A stretch of 64,000 bases of DNA from Flaccisagitta enflata (taxonomy: Eukaryota > Chaetognatha > Sagittoidea > Aphragmophora). Below the pieces are notes generated by a model. The model was not told the DNA's origin, did no database searches, and saw nothing but the letters and a program-made list of their open reading frames with translations. Within the stretch, counting starts at the first letter, position 1. Each line of letters starts with the position of its first letter. Both the position numbers and the translations under genes were made by a program. Where the stretch lies: the NCBI GenBank assembly GCA_965153355.1, contig OZ231127.1:20522001-20586000 (forward strand), read 5' to 3'. Below, piece by piece: positions 34,040-45,448 of the stretch.

Positions 34040-36934
34040 TCAGCCGAGGATAATATCTAAGGCCGACATATTTTCCTGTATCTGTTTCACTTGATTGTAC
34101 TCGTCGATGAGATTCTTGATGAGAGGCGATCTTTCTTTCATACACGTAAATCTCTTTGTAGCAAATAGTTTGAGATGGTCTTTGACTGTTGGCAGTCCTG
34201 AGCAGTCATGTAAATCTTCTAAGGATACGTAAGCTGGGGTTTTTAAAATGACTCGCAGTGCCTGGTTCTGGATTAATTGTAGTTTTTTGATGTGGCATTC
34301 TGCAGCATTTATGACGCAAAGGCTGCTGTATTCAAAAATTGATCGGATTATTGACTTGTAAAGTCTACCCATCATATTTGGATTGTGTTTTGCGGAGAAA
34401 GCCGTGATGGATCTTAGTAGATTTAGGCGCTTGTATGACTTTGCTATGATCTTTGCAGTTTGCGGCTCCCAAGTTAGCCTTTTGTCAAACCTGACCCCCA
34501 AGAAGTCCGCTTCGTTCGTCAGAGAGATATTTTCACCGAACAGCCTGATTGAAAAGTTGTTGCTTATTTCATCATCATGCCTTGGGCATTTGGTGAACAG
34601 AATGAGTTTTGACTTTATTGGGCTTAACGTTACAAACCACTTTCGGCACCATTCTTCCACTTTATTAACTTCTCTTTGCATGATAATTTTAGCGTCGCAA
34701 GCCTTTGTATTCGTTGTCCAGAGTCCCACATCATCCGCGAATTGGGAAGAGTTGATGCTTCCTTTGTCAAGAACGTCTGTAAGGTCATTTACAAAGATGA
34801 GATAGAGGATGGGTGATAGGCACGATCCTTGCGGCGTCCCTGCCCTAAGGTCAACTGTTTCTGACCAGAGACCGTCGAGACAGACTTTAAGCGTTCGGTC
34901 GTCAAGAAATGAAAAAAGAATGTTTTTCATTTGCCTCGTCAAACCTATCTTGTTAATTTTGTACTTAACACCATTTTTCCAAACAGCGTCGAAGGCCGCT
35001 TTTACGTCCAAGAATAACGCCAAAGTGCAGTTCCTTCTTTTGAATCCGTTGTAAACACCCTGGGACAGCCGGAGAAGGTGTTCTTGAGTTGACCTTCCTT
35101 TCACAAAACCAGCTTGATGGTCGTTTAGAAAATCAAGGTCATTGAGTTCTTTCATGAGATAGACGTAGATGAATCTCTCATACACCTTTCCCAAGCAGGC
35201 CAACAGTGATATTGGTCTGTAATTGCAAGCTTGTTTCTTGTCTCTTCCTGGCTTTGGCACCATTCTTACTTTTGCCTTTTTCCATTCCGAAGGGAAAACA
35301 TTTTTGGATAAGCATTGATTAATCAGGTTGCAAAATATTTGTTTTGTCGAATTAGAGCAGAGCTTAATCAGATCATAGCTTATCCCGTCTTCACCCGGAG
35401 CTGAGTTTGCCTTGGTTTCAGAGAGCAGTTTGTCAAATTGAGGGATGTGTATGTTTTTGATCTTGTTAATTTCTATCTCTTTTGTTTCTCTCGATATCTG
35501 CTCATCAACTTGTCTCTTAAATTCATTGTCAAACATTGGACTGTTTGGAGTCTGGTGGACTGAGTTAAGATATCTTGCAAATTCATCAACCTTTTCCTTG
35601 TTATTTGAGGTTAGGACGCCGTCCGCCATTTCAAGTGGAGTTTCAGGCTCTTCAATTTCTTTATTTTTGTTTTTATATTTATTGTAGGTTTTCCACATTT
35701 TGTACGAATCACTTGCATTGCTAATGTCCTCACACATCCTTTCAACTTCCCTCTCATCAAATTCTCGAATCTGCAACTGAATCTTGTGGTTTAGACGGTT
35801 ATAAATTTTCGTCAAAACCTTTTGGCTGAGGGGGTTAATTGCTTTTTTCCTATTTTTCATTATAGTTTTCCTTAATTTGATGTTGTCACGGATTTCTTTC
35901 TGGAGAAACCGACTCTTTTGTTTGACTGGCCTTGTGTTCATTTCCTTAGCTTCAAGGAAGATTTGGTTTATACTATCAATATTTTCGTCTACAGAGTCAG
36001 ACTCAAAGAATTTCTCTGAAAGAAGCTTATCAGCTGTCTGAGCCCACATAGTCAAATTTGTTTTCATTAACGGATTGACCTGCTCATTGGTAGAAAGCTT
36101 TGTCACTACAGGTAGGTGGTCTGAACCAACGTCTCCCTCCACATAGCAAGATTCCATTAGTCGACTTCCTGCTGCATCCGCAATCACGAAATCTAAGACA
36201 TTCGTTTGTCCAGTTGAGTTGCTAACGTAAGTTGGTGAACGGGCATCGAAGTAGATCAGATTTTCATCATTCAGGGTCTGTAAAAGCCTGCTACCAAATC
36301 CGTTGGTTGTACGAGATCCGAATGCTGAGTGGGGACAGTTAAAATCACCTACTATAAAGCCACCAATATTCTCTCCATTGAATTTAATATTTCTAAAGTC
36401 TGTGAAGATTCCGTGCGGGAAATGATTCCGTGGTTGATTGTAAATACAGATGAGTTTTATTGGATTACTATTTTGCTGCTGGGGCAGGAGAACTACTGCA
36501 ATAGCTTCAAAGTCGTCACCAACCGTGGTCAGGTTGACTTGTAAAGATGACCACCTTTTAGGTATAAGTAAAGCGACACCGCCAGCCGTAGCCATTGTAT
36601 CTTCTTTATATTCTTTGTCACTTCTTATCATCGAGTATCCCCTTATGTCTCTAATGATTGTATCCCTTTTAAGTCGAGTGTCTGAAATTGCCAAAACACA
36701 GTTATTTCCTTGTGACTCTAAGAATCTACGAATTTCAGATTCACGAGATCTGAATCCATTAGCATTAACGGAAATGACTTTGATTTGATCACTGAATGTC
36801 CCTCCTTTGGCTCGAAGTAGCCGCATTTGCCCTTCTCTCAGCTGCCGTCCTTGCCCAGACTGTAGGCGTGGATAGGTTCCTGGCTGAGAGTGATTCAATG
36901 CATGTTTGGGCAAGAACACGGCAGTCAGATTCAT
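34040..36934 (-). CDS. LINE ORF2: endonuclease-reverse transcriptase
   Basis: 964 aa from the ATG at 36934, which lies inside ORF1. APE-type endonuclease occupies about residues 50-290: VISVNANGF, YNQPRN, GDFNCPHSAFGS, VLDFVIAD and GSDHLPV supply the Asn, Asp and His catalytic positions; the usual Glu of the ETxL motif reads SDTRL here, an Asp substitution. Reverse transcriptase covers about residues 520-800: YRPISLLACLGKVYER, HQAGFVKGRSTQEH, FLDVKAAFDAVW, GTPQGSCLSPILY and the active site FADD (about residue 732). The C-terminus lacks an RNase H domain. The protein would nick target DNA and copy the LINE RNA. Translation probably depends on re-initiation or frameshifting from ORF1. Confidence 0.92.
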   Translation of the reverse strand: MNLTAVFLPKHALNHSQPGTYPRLQSGQGRQLREGQMRLLRAKGGTFSDQIKVISVNANGFRSRESEIRRFLESQGNNCVLAISDTRLKRDTIIRDIRGYSMIRSDKEYKEDTMATAGGVALLIPKRWSSLQVNLTTVGDDFEAIAVVLLPQQQNSNPIKLICIYNQPRNHFPHGIFTDFRNIKFNGENIGGFIVGDFNCPHSAFGSRTTNGFGSRLLQTLNDENLIYFDARSPTYVSNSTGQTNVLDFVIADAAGSRLMESCYVEGDVGSDHLPVVTKLSTNEQVNPLMKTNLTMWAQTADKLLSEKFFESDSVDENIDSINQIFLEAKEMNTRPVKQKSRFLQKEIRDNIKLRKTIMKNRKKAINPLSQKVLTKIYNRLNHKIQLQIREFDEREVERMCEDISNASDSYKMWKTYNKYKNKNKEIEEPETPLEMADGVLTSNNKEKVDEFARYLNSVHQTPNSPMFDNEFKRQVDEQISRETKEIEINKIKNIHIPQFDKLLSETKANSAPGEDGISYDLIKLCSNSTKQIFCNLINQCLSKNVFPSEWKKAKVRMVPKPGRDKKQACNYRPISLLACLGKVYERFIYVYLMKELNDLDFLNDHQAGFVKGRSTQEHLLRLSQGVYNGFKRRNCTLALFLDVKAAFDAVWKNGVKYKINKIGLTRQMKNILFSFLDDRTLKVCLDGLWSETVDLRAGTPQGSCLSPILYLIFVNDLTDVLDKGSINSSQFADDVGLWTTNTKACDAKIIMQREVNKVEEWCRKWFVTLSPIKSKLILFTKCPRHDDEISNNFSIRLFGENISLTNEADFLGVRFDKRLTWEPQTAKIIAKSYKRLNLLRSITAFSAKHNPNMMGRLYKSIIRSIFEYSSLCVINAAECHIKKLQLIQNQALRVILKTPAYVSLEDLHDCSGLPTVKDHLKLFATKRFTCMKERSPLIKNLIDEYNQVKQIQENMSALDIILG

Positions 36935-37246
36935 TGGCAGACTGGCCGGATGCTATTGCCTCTTTCACTGCCTCAATGATCATGTGAATGCAAAGTGAGA
37001 GCGCATCAATCAGCAATGTTTGTGATTGACTTGTTTGTTGGCCCAAGAGTGGAAAATCCGTTTGCATGATGCTGTTGCTGGGTATAGCGCCAGTAGCTGA
37101 ATCACTCATATTGCTGTCAGCGCCGCCAATGCCGCCGTCCCTGACATTGCAGCTTCCTCCGAATCTGCCTCCACCTCCACCACACATCTCAGACCACAGG
37201 GCGCTGCCGTTTCTGCCGCCGATTTCTCTTTCGTTGCTGTTGCTAG

Positions 37247-37325
<79 letters not shown>

Positions 37326-38966
37326 GCTGTTGTTGTTGTTGTTGACGTTGTTCTTGACGTTGTTGTTGACGCTGTTGTTGACGCTGTTGTTGAAGTTGTT
37401 GTTGATGTTGTTGTTGCAGGTAGTGGCAGTAGAGATTGCGTTTCTGCGCCTTTCTTTTTCAGCCGCCACTGCTTCCTTGTATTTTGGGCAGCCACGATAA
37501 TTCGCCACGTGATGACCATCGCAATTTGCGCACTTTGGGTCACTTCGATCCTGTGGGCAGTCTCTGACGCGATGATCCCCGCCGCAGCAAAGACATTTTT
37601 GGCGCGGTGCTTGACAATCCCAATGCTGGTGCTCAAAACCTTGGCACCTGAAGCACTGCTTAACTTCCGGGTCCGGCTCGTATTCCACCGTAGTGAAGAT
37701 TTGATGGTATACAACCAGCTTATTCTGCAAGATTTTGTCTTTCTGAGCTTTTGATGAGAACGTGATTTTTACTGTTGTTGATTTCTCTAATGAACCTTTC
37801 TTGTTAAACCTCTCAATTTTCTTTGGGAAAAGGTCTTCCTCGACTAAATGAGATTCAATTTCTTCATTCGTAATAGCGATTGGCAGTCCAAGAACCAAGA
37901 CTGGCTGGTCGAGGGATTTCTCTTCAGGAAGCATGGGCGTCAACTTTCCGTGGGTTTGATGCTCCGGCCACTCCTGGCGCAGTAGATTGTAGTCGTGAGG
38001 AGAAGCTCCAGTAACGCGAATATCACCTGACTGCATCACCTTTATCTCCTTAATTTTTGCTTCCGGCTTGAGCTCTTTCAAGACTGACGCCAACTCTTTT
38101 GGGCTTCTTTTGATTTCGACTGGCATCCGGTTTTTCAAAAAGATGGGTAAGATAGTGTAGGAGGTCCCAGTGCTGCTTCCGTTGACACTTTCGCCACAGC
38201 TGCCGCCTGTGTCACTCCTACCACCAGCTCCGCCACTTTTACCCTCACCGCCAGTGGCGCTGCCGTCGCTGCTGCCGCCCTCACCACTACCCTCACCACT
38301 ACCCTCACCACCGCCGTCACCACCACCACCACCAACGCAACCACCGCCGCTGGCGCTGCGTTGATTATCGTTGTCGTTGGCACCGATTTGGTCGACACTT
38401 TGGTTTGCTATTTTGTTGTTGTTTTGTTTGGCTTTATTGTTGTTTTGTTTGGCTTTGTTGTTGTTTTGTTTGGCTTTATTGGTTTTTCCTTTGACTTCCT
38501 CGTAATCTTCATTATCGCTGTCGTCGTTGACTTTGTCGCCCTTTGATACTTGCTCTTTGAGGGTTTTGGCAATTACCTCGATGATATCGAAAAGGGCTAG
38601 GTTAGCAAAATCAGGTGATTTCTTGCTCCTTCCACCCTTTTGCCACTGAACATTGATCTTCCCAGAGTGGTACATATCGAAATGGGCAGCTTGAAAACCG
38701 GTGGCGGTTGTCAAATCAAACTTAACTCCGTTATCCAAGGATAATTTGGTTGCTCCTATTTCTTCAAGAGTGGAGCTCACCAGCTCAACTGCAGTAGGGT
38801 CTACATAAAGACCGATTGGTGCCGTATCTGACGTGTCAATATTCCATTGGTAGACGTAGATAAGCTTGTTGGTCAGCTTGTGGACGTTTTGAACGAAACG
38901 TTTGGCGTTTTCATCCTTTATCTGGCTTTCATCCAGCTCAGGCGGTTTATTTCGGTTCGGCGGCAT
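36789..38966 (-). CDS. LINE ORF1: Gag-like RNA-binding protein with CCHC knuckles
   Basis: 725 aa from ATG 38966. The N-terminal 130 residues are unassigned. They are followed by an acidic patch and a threefold KAKQNNN repeat, then a Gly/Ser-rich stretch (about 205-260). A PRE_C2HC-like region (about 280-425) leads into three zinc knuckles: CFRCQGFEHQHWDC, CLCCGGDHRVRDC and CANCDGHHVANYRGC (about 430-495). After these is a long Asn-rich segment ending in a pure Asn run coded by an expanded (AAC)n tract (37246-37330). It probably forms ribonucleoprotein particles with LINE RNA. The microsatellite-coded poly-Asn run is in frame and has not broken the ORF. Confidence 0.9.
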
Positions 38967-39375
38967 CTCTTGCTTGTGGCGTAGAAATCACAGCTGCGGA
39001 AACTTCTTAGCGTTTACTGGAAATAGGGGGGGGGGTAGGGTGGAGAGTTTGCAGTAATTGGAGCTCTTGCTGGTTTTGTCAAGAAGTGATGCTTCGTGTA
39101 ATTGGCTACCGACCGTCAGCGGCCTGTTAAGACAGGCCGCTTGTAGGAATTTGCTCAAGCTTCTCTTTGGATTTTATTCGCGCAAACGATCTTGACTTTA
39201 ATGAGCTGATGCTTCATAACGCGTCGGCTTGATGTCCAACGTAAATGGCGTCAAAGGAATAATGTAATTCGAGAGAAATAAGCGGAAAAAGGAAGAAACA
39301 AAAGAGAAGAAGCAAAAAGATTCTCAAAAATTAATTAGATTTTTAGCAGAGACGTGTCGACGGTACGGGCTCCAG

Positions 39376-39378
<3 letters not shown>

Positions 39379-39441
<63 letters not shown>
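39379..39441. repeat. (GA)n microsatellite
   Basis: Uninterrupted GA run of about 60 bp. Confidence 0.97.
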
Positions 39442-39443
<2 letters not shown>

Positions 39444-39630
39444 AGCAGAGGGGAATCGCAAACAAGTCTATGACTGAAAAAAAAACACAAATCATGTAGA
39501 TTGCGTTAATGATTTTCTCTTCACAGGTAGCCAAGGCATATCAATAAGACCATGAGCGTTCTTTTCATGACTACATGTTAATGATATTGTGAACACAACC
39601 ATTCCATTACATTTACCATTTGGGCCGTAT

Positions 39631-39680
39631 TTTTAGATGCGCCCTCGCATCTTTAAAAGAGGGTGCGTCCGAAGGAAGGT
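39631..39680 (+). mobile_element. HINE-like hairpin end, subfamily AGATGCG (truncated)
   Basis: TTTTAGATGCG-CCCT-CGCATCTTTAAAAGAGG; hairpin at 39635-39652 with a fully paired 7-bp stem. Followed by a GTCCGAAGG-type stretch. No matching opposite end nearby. Confidence 0.5.
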
Positions 39681-39745
39681 CCGAAGATCCATAATTTAAA
39701 ATTTTCTAAACAAGATACTGTACTGTACTGAAATGACTAAAACCG

Positions 39746-39872
39746 AAACAAGGCCGTATAAGTCGCGGACGGGTGGGCAGGAGCGGAAAACCTAGAAAAG
39801 TGACTTTGTTACGGACTGACCAACCGACGGACCAAAAAGTGGCTTATAGAGTCGCGTGTCCGCGACTAAAAA
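39746..39872 (-). mobile_element. Short HINE-like element, ~127 bp, both ends present
   Basis: Starts AAACAAGGCCGTATAAGTCGCGGAC and ends ATAGAGTCGCG-TGTC-CGCGACTAAAAA (hairpin 39850-39867). GACCAACCGACGGACC lies between the ends (GTCY microsatellite on the other strand). This is one of the shortest complete copies in the window and helps define both termini. Confidence 0.6.
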
Positions 39873-40685
39873 TCTGAATTTCCCGAGCAGTTTATGTTGT
39901 AGAACTGTCTCGGGCTTCTATTGACATCATTTTTACCTTAAAATGTTTACATCTTGGTTGCCGCGCCTTACCTTGAATTTCACATTGTCATTGATCTATG
40001 GAAAACACAAAATTCAAATTGCTGTAATCAAAATTATGACTGCAGATTTGAATTCTGCATGAAAAACTGTCTGGAATCATTACAGGGGTGTATAAGATTG
40101 GGTCGCTTTTGAATTCACCCCCCCCCCTTGCTTTGATTCTCTTCCCCGCAACGCGTCACGTCACGTTTTGAAATAAATGATTTTCTTTCCCATAAAGCAA
40201 TAAAACCGTGTAGTTAAAGTTTAAATTGTGTTGAATCATGTTTTACTAATGAGTTTTAATGATTTGGTACTGCCAAAAGTCATATTTTCCCAAAATTTTC
40301 TCTTTTCCTCTTTTTACCCACTTTGATTTTTTTTCCCATCTCCAAACCCTTTGATACCTTCCCCCCAGGGGCAGGAAAACTCAACTATAAACAGGCCTGG
40401 ATCACTATCAAAATCCACCACGGTAAGGAAATTAGCTGTCATTAGTTTTAGAAAGACATCATCCTCCAATTCCACGTCAATCCAACCCAAAATTGTCCCT
40501 TGCATGAGGGAAAACCGGCGCGAAAAAAATTCAGCTCTAATTTTTTTGTCAGTTTGCAACTGCTTGCACTCCTTTCGATGGTGGAAATGAAGGAAAAAAA
40601 TGGTCAATTCGATATTAGCTTCACCAACAAAAATGCTCGTAACACAGCAATATACCATGTTCTGATGATAGGTCCACCTGACTGT

Positions 40686-40989
40686 CCTCGCATTTCTACA
40701 AGAGGTCATGTCCGTCTGTCTGTTGGTTGGTCTGTTGGTAACGCAAATGTGTAAAACGCTCAGATCGGTCAATTCTGTCGTCTGTCTTCATTCCTATCAC
40801 CTCTCTTACCTAACAACACTCATTTTCATTCTGTTTTTCATTCATTCGTTTATTCATTCATTCGTTTATTCATTTATTCGTTTATTCATTCATTCATTCA
40901 TTCATTCATTCATTCATTTATTCAAAACGTTCATTCACAAATTCTTAATCAAGCGAGGCGCACATATTGGCCATAACTTGGCCTTGTTT
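40686..40989 (+). mobile_element. HINE-like element with (ATTC)n centre
   Basis: Decayed hairpin (CCTCGCATTTCTACAAGAGG), GTCTGTCTGTTGGTTGGTC microsatellite, an (ATTC/GTTT)n centre (40838-40922) and the GGCCTTGTTT end at 40980-40989. The closest relative in the window is the copy starting at 59181, which shares flanking segments around the ATTC tract. Confidence 0.55.
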
Positions 40990-41009
40990 GCAAGGAATTC
41001 ATAGATGGT

Positions 41010-41230
41010 CATGAAAAAGTATCAAGGAGACGTCTACAGGAGGAAGCTCTATTTTTTCGTCATTGGGATCTCCACACTGTGATTGAGGCCTCCAGCTGGG
41101 ATTTGGGTCTTGAGGCTGGGATTTGGGCCTTGAGGCTAGGATTTGAGTCCGGGAGGGGGGGGAACGAACGGAGAAGGAGGAAAAATTTTCCCTATTTGTG
41201 AAAGCATAGGTCATCGACCCCTTCGCACAT
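41010..41230. repeat. Fold-back minisatellite unit (AGGCTGGGATTTGGGCCTT type)
   Basis: Short tandem units of about 20 bp (GAGGCTGGGATTTGGGTCTT) followed by GGGAGGGGGGG and GGAGAAGGAGGAAAAATTTTCCC. The same arrangement, with inverted GGAGGAG arms, is clearer at 42812-43090. Confidence 0.6.
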
Positions 41231-41689
41231 TGGACTATTAGAGGAAAAAACTCAAACATGACCAAAATGTGTCGTAGAGCATGACTATAATTATCTCCCT
41301 GTTTTTTTGAAACGGCAAGGAACGTCAGCCACTTGAGGGAAAACGGAACCCACCAGGTTGTAGCTTACACTAAGCACTACCACACATATGCGGTACAGCC
41401 TCCCCAAATTCTCCGTTCTTTAGTGTTGGGGGTAAAATTTTATGTCATAGTGATTTGACGGTGATTAAGAACGGGCCAGCCTAAATTTCCTTTGACTTGA
41501 TGAGAAACAGCTCTTTAATTTCTGTTAAGACTTTCCTCTACCGAATTGGGGATGCTTCACCTTTTTTTCTTACTTTTGCTTTCTTTTTGCTTCTTTTTCA
41601 ATTCGTGGATGAAAAAAACAGAAAATGACAAAAAACGCTCACGCTATGTATAATGATGATGCTGACAACTTAAAACGACATTGACGATA

Positions 41690-41755
41690 GCAACAACGAC
41701 GACGACGACGACGACGACGAAGACGACGACGACGACGACGATAGGGAGGATGAAG

Positions 41756-41849
<94 letters not shown>

Positions 41850-41940
41850 AAACAACAACAATGACCTCAACTATGACGTCCACAACAAAGACGTCAACAA
41901 CAACGACGTCAACAACAACAATGACATCAACATTAACAAC
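41690..41940. repeat. (ACG)n / (ACA)n trinucleotide tract
   Basis: GAC/ACG repeats, then about 90 bp of pure ACA, then degenerate AACGTC repeats. Poly-Thr and poly-Val frames through it are artefacts. Confidence 0.97.
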
Positions 41941-42086
41941 GTTCATTTGTTTGTTTGTTTGTTCGTTCGTTCCTTCGATCGATCGTTCGTTTGTTTGTTC
42001 ATTTGTTCATTAAGTTCATTCATCTAAATTCATAAAAGATTTAGAAGCTAAACTGTATCTTCGTTTGTCGTCGGTTTTGGAGAGAC

Positions 42087-42276
<190 letters not shown>

Positions 42277-42546
42277 AGATAAGCAGAGACAGACAAAATA
42301 TTCCCTTATTTTCATATTGACTCATCTGGGAGAAAGTGAGAGACACAGACTGACAGACAGACAGAGTCAGAGTCAGACAGAGTCGATTTGATAACAGGAA
42401 AAGTCTCCCTTTTATCAGGATTATCGTTTGGTTGTAGTTGGCAGCATGCATGTTACGTATGGTCATCATCATCATCGGCAAAAGTCACGTGGTCATTGTC
42501 AACGTAATCGCCATTGTTTGTTGTCATTTTTCAGGCTTTTACGACC

Positions 42547-42711
42547 GAACAAGGCCAGATACACGGCCACCAGTTGCGGACGGGTGGGCAGGGGCGGAAA
42601 TGCGCGTATTCCCACTTTTCAACTCGAGCGTGACCGACCAACCGACCAACCGACCAACCGACCGACCGACGGACAAAGCCTCTTATAGAGTTGCGTGTCC
42701 GCAACTAAAAA
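42547..42711 (-). mobile_element. HINE-like element, subfamily AGTTGCG, both ends present
   Basis: Starts AACAAGGCCAGATACACGGCC and ends CTTATAGAGTTGCG-TGTC-CGCAACTAAAAA (hairpin 42689-42706). A CCGACCAACCGACCGACGG microsatellite precedes the hairpin. Compared with the 39746 copy, both stem arms carry matching changes. Confidence 0.6.
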
Positions 42712-42811
42712 TCTAAATAAAAGAAATAGAAAGAATAGTCGCAAAAGTGTCAGATGGTCAGCGGTACCCAAGCCCTGCCTGAGTAGGTTCTGCCTAAAGT
42801 TAAGGGGGGGA

Positions 42812-43090
42812 GCACAGCAGCGGCTCCAAAGGGAATTTTCTCCTTCTCCTTTTCCTCCTCCTCCTCCAGGGTTCCAGCCTCTTGGCTGAGATTTGGATTT
42901 CAAGGCTGAGATTTGGGCCACAAGGCTGGAATCTGAGCCTCCAGGCTAGGATTTGGGCCTCAAGCTAGAGTTTGGGCCTCAAGACTGGAATTTGGGCTTT
43001 GAAACTGGAATTTGAGGGGGGAATGGAGAAGTAGGAGGAGAAGGAGGAGAAAATTCCCTATACATGTGAAAGCATAGGTCATCCACCCCT
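42812..43090. repeat. Fold-back minisatellite unit
   Basis: Inverted arms GGGAATTTTCTCCTTCTCC / GGAGGAGAAAATTCCC around tandem 20-bp units (AAGGCTGAGATTTGGGCC). The sequence just left (ATGGTCAGCGGTACCCAA, 42753-42770) is shared with 44043-44060 and, inverted, with 45213-45232. Confidence 0.7.
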
Positions 43091-43257
43091 TCGACCCAAA
43101 AACTGCCCATAAATGCCAAAAAAACTAACGGCAACCAACCAACTAACCAACAGACCCATCGACCGACCCACAAAGCGGGTCATAGACTTAAGTGCAGGCT
43201 AAAAATGGAAGCGGAAACGGAAGTGAAAGCAGCATAAAAATCAAGATCACATCCCAT

Positions 43258-43267
43258 GTGTGTGTGT

Positions 43268-43334
<67 letters not shown>

Positions 43335-43344
43335 TGTGTGTGTG
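43258..43344. repeat. (GT)n microsatellite
   Basis: About 85 bp of GT with one GGG and one TTT interruption. Confidence 0.97.
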
Positions 43345-43525
43345 TACGTCAGTGATGGCATAATGGTACGCGGACGCGAAAGCGTACTTGCTGTACTCGC
43401 CATTTTTGGCTGAACTCGTAAGCGTTATCATAAGTGTTCCCTCAACTTCTGTGGACTCGTAAGCGTAAGTGTAAGCGTAAGTGTAAGCGTTCATCATTCC
43501 AACGAGTATGTGCGTACGCCAAAAT

Positions 43526-43531
<6 letters not shown>

Positions 43532-43606
<75 letters not shown>
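43532..43606. repeat. (GA)n microsatellite
   Basis: About 75 bp of GA. A GTAAGC-rich direct repeat (GTAAGTGTAAGCGTAAGTG) precedes it at 43456-43490. Confidence 0.97.
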
Positions 43607-43616
<10 letters not shown>

Positions 43617-43890
43617 CTTCCAAACAACAGAAACAGCCCTTCCCCTTTGATGCAACTTTGTTTTAAAGTAATGTGGTCCAACTCACGAGTGTCCCACTCA
43701 TCACTAGGTTGATCAGTTGTTTGCTTGCTTGGTAATGCAAAGGTGAATGAACTACTGTGTAGGTGATTTTGGGGGTTATGGTGTCTTTGGAGTGTCAGAG
43801 GTGGCGATTTAGGTGGGATTTGGGGTGGTTGGATGGTTGTTTCCTCTGGCCTATATGAATAAACTACTGTGCTTCGGGGCCGCTGTCCGA

Positions 43891-44650
43891 AAAACAAGGC
43901 TGGATATATGGCTACCGATGTCGCATGCCGGTGGAGAGGGGCCATATTTGAGGTCACTTGACCATTTGAGCAGGACCAGTGAGGTCAAATAAATAAGATC
44001 ATAACAGGTCGCCCAAGGGCAATATGTGGTCCAAGGATCACTCATGGTCAGCGGTACCCAATGCCCTGCTTAAAGTCATCAGCTGTAGAAGTAGCTTGAG
44101 AGCAGGGCAGCAGCCCCAAAGGTCGGATGTCCTGTACAACACAGGGGTGAATTTCCAAATGTCCTGAGAAGACACATTTAAGGGCTGATTTGATTGATTA
44201 GAGCACAGTAATGAGATCAGGGAAGAGGGCAGATTAGAGACCTGAGAGGGTTATTTTGAGAGCTGAATTGAGACCCAAGTCAGATTTCTAGGTTGGAGAG
44301 AGCTGATTTTTGGCCTGAAATGGTTGAGTTTGGGCCTGAATAGGCTGATTAAGGGCTTTTGTGGACTGATGTTGGGCTTGAGAGAGCTAACTTTGGATCC
44401 GAAAGGGCTGATTTTAGGCCTGAGAGGGCTGAGTTATTGGTATGAGAGGGCTGAATTTAGGTCTAAGAGAGGCCTTGGGGGGGACGGACGTAGAGACGGA
44501 TGAACAAACGGACGTACAGAAATTCACCCCTGTGTCCTACAGGACATCAGCCCTTTGGCGCTGCTGCCCAAAAGTAAAATGTGACTGACCGACTAACCAT
44601 TAGATGGACGGAAAAAGCGGTTTGTTGAGTAGCATGCACGCGACTAAAAA
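43891..44650 (-). mobile_element. HINE-like element enclosing a fold-back minisatellite
   Basis: Begins AAAACAAGGCTGGATATATGG and ends with a degenerate hairpin AGTAGCA-TGCA-CGCGACTAAAAA (44628-44645; two stem mismatches). The fold-back unit 44105-44569 lies inside. Confidence 0.5.
44105..44569. repeat. Fold-back unit with minisatellite centre (F1)
   Basis: About 50-bp inverted arms (GGGCAGCAG..CCAAAGG..ATGTCCTGTA..ACACAGGGGTGAATTT at left, its reverse complement at right). The centre is a degenerate tandem of GAGAGGGCTGATTTTAGGCCT-like units. Confidence 0.8.
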
Positions 44651-44766
44651 GCTCATTATTCAAAAGTTTTGCAAGCAAAACTACACGTAACCAAACAATA
44701 GAGCATGCTCTTACCATGATATCAATCAAACCAAACCAAATAACAGAGCATGCGCTTAACCACACT

Positions 44767-45155
44767 GGGGCAGATAACCTATGATTCCACATGGCCACAC
44801 AGGGCGATATTCTCCGGTTTGCCACACAGGGCGATATTCTCCGGTTTTCCACTCAGACCTTCCACAGATCTCTCTGTTCTGAATTCAAGCCCTTCAGACC
44901 CAAATTCAGGCCTCTCAGACCACAATTCAGGCCTCTCAGACCCGAAAACAAGCCCCTCAGACCTCAAATCAGGCCTCTCAGACCAAAATTCAAAGCCCCT
45001 CAGACCCTAATTCAGGCCTCTCAGACTCAACTCAGACCCCCCAGATCCTGACTCAGGCCTCCCAAACCTCAAATCAGGCCTTTAGACCCCAGATTAACAG
45101 TCTTAGACCCTAACTCAGAAAATCGCCCTGTGTGGACTCATAGGTCATCTGCCCC
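44767..45155. repeat. Fold-back unit with minisatellite centre (F2)
   Basis: Inverted arms GGGGCAGATAACCTATGA..CCACACAGGGCGAT..TTC (left) and the reverse complement (right). The centre is a tandem of AGGCCTCTCAGACC-like units, the reverse complement of the unit type found in F1. Confidence 0.8.
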
Positions 45156-45371
45156 TCTGGGGCCACTGCCGCTTCACATTCACCATCACATCCTCATGTA
45201 AACTAACTTAGGGGCATCGGGTACCACTGACCATGTAACGCTTTTGCGACTATTTAGATGTAGATTAGTCAGAGGCTTCATCCGTCTGTCTATTGCCATT
45301 GATCCGTTTGTGGTTTTGTCTGTGGGTCCGCATTAGAGTCGAAAAGTCTAGGAATGCGAATTTCTGGCCCA

Positions 45372-45374
45372 TGT

Positions 45375-45447
<73 letters not shown>
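45372..45447. repeat. (GT)n microsatellite
   Basis: About 75 bp of GT. Confidence 0.97.

Positions 45448-45448
<1 letters not shown>

Larger units (their letters stand above)
34040..38966 (-). mobile_element. Jockey-clade-like non-LTR retrotransposon with two intact ORFs
   Basis: ORF1 (Gag-like with three zinc knuckles) followed by ORF2 (APE-type endonuclease plus reverse transcriptase), overlapping by 146 bp in different frames. This arrangement and the motifs match the Jockey group. Both frames are complete and free of stops, so the copy may be recent. The 5' UTR is short (ATG at 38966) with a poly-G run just upstream; the 3' end merges into purine-rich simple sequence. Confidence 0.9.

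Noticed and set aside
40314-40772. 152-codon minus-strand frame
   Set aside because: Part of it overlaps a HINE-like end (GTCTGTCTG microsatellite); the middle has a protein-like look but no family match, splice support or start context.
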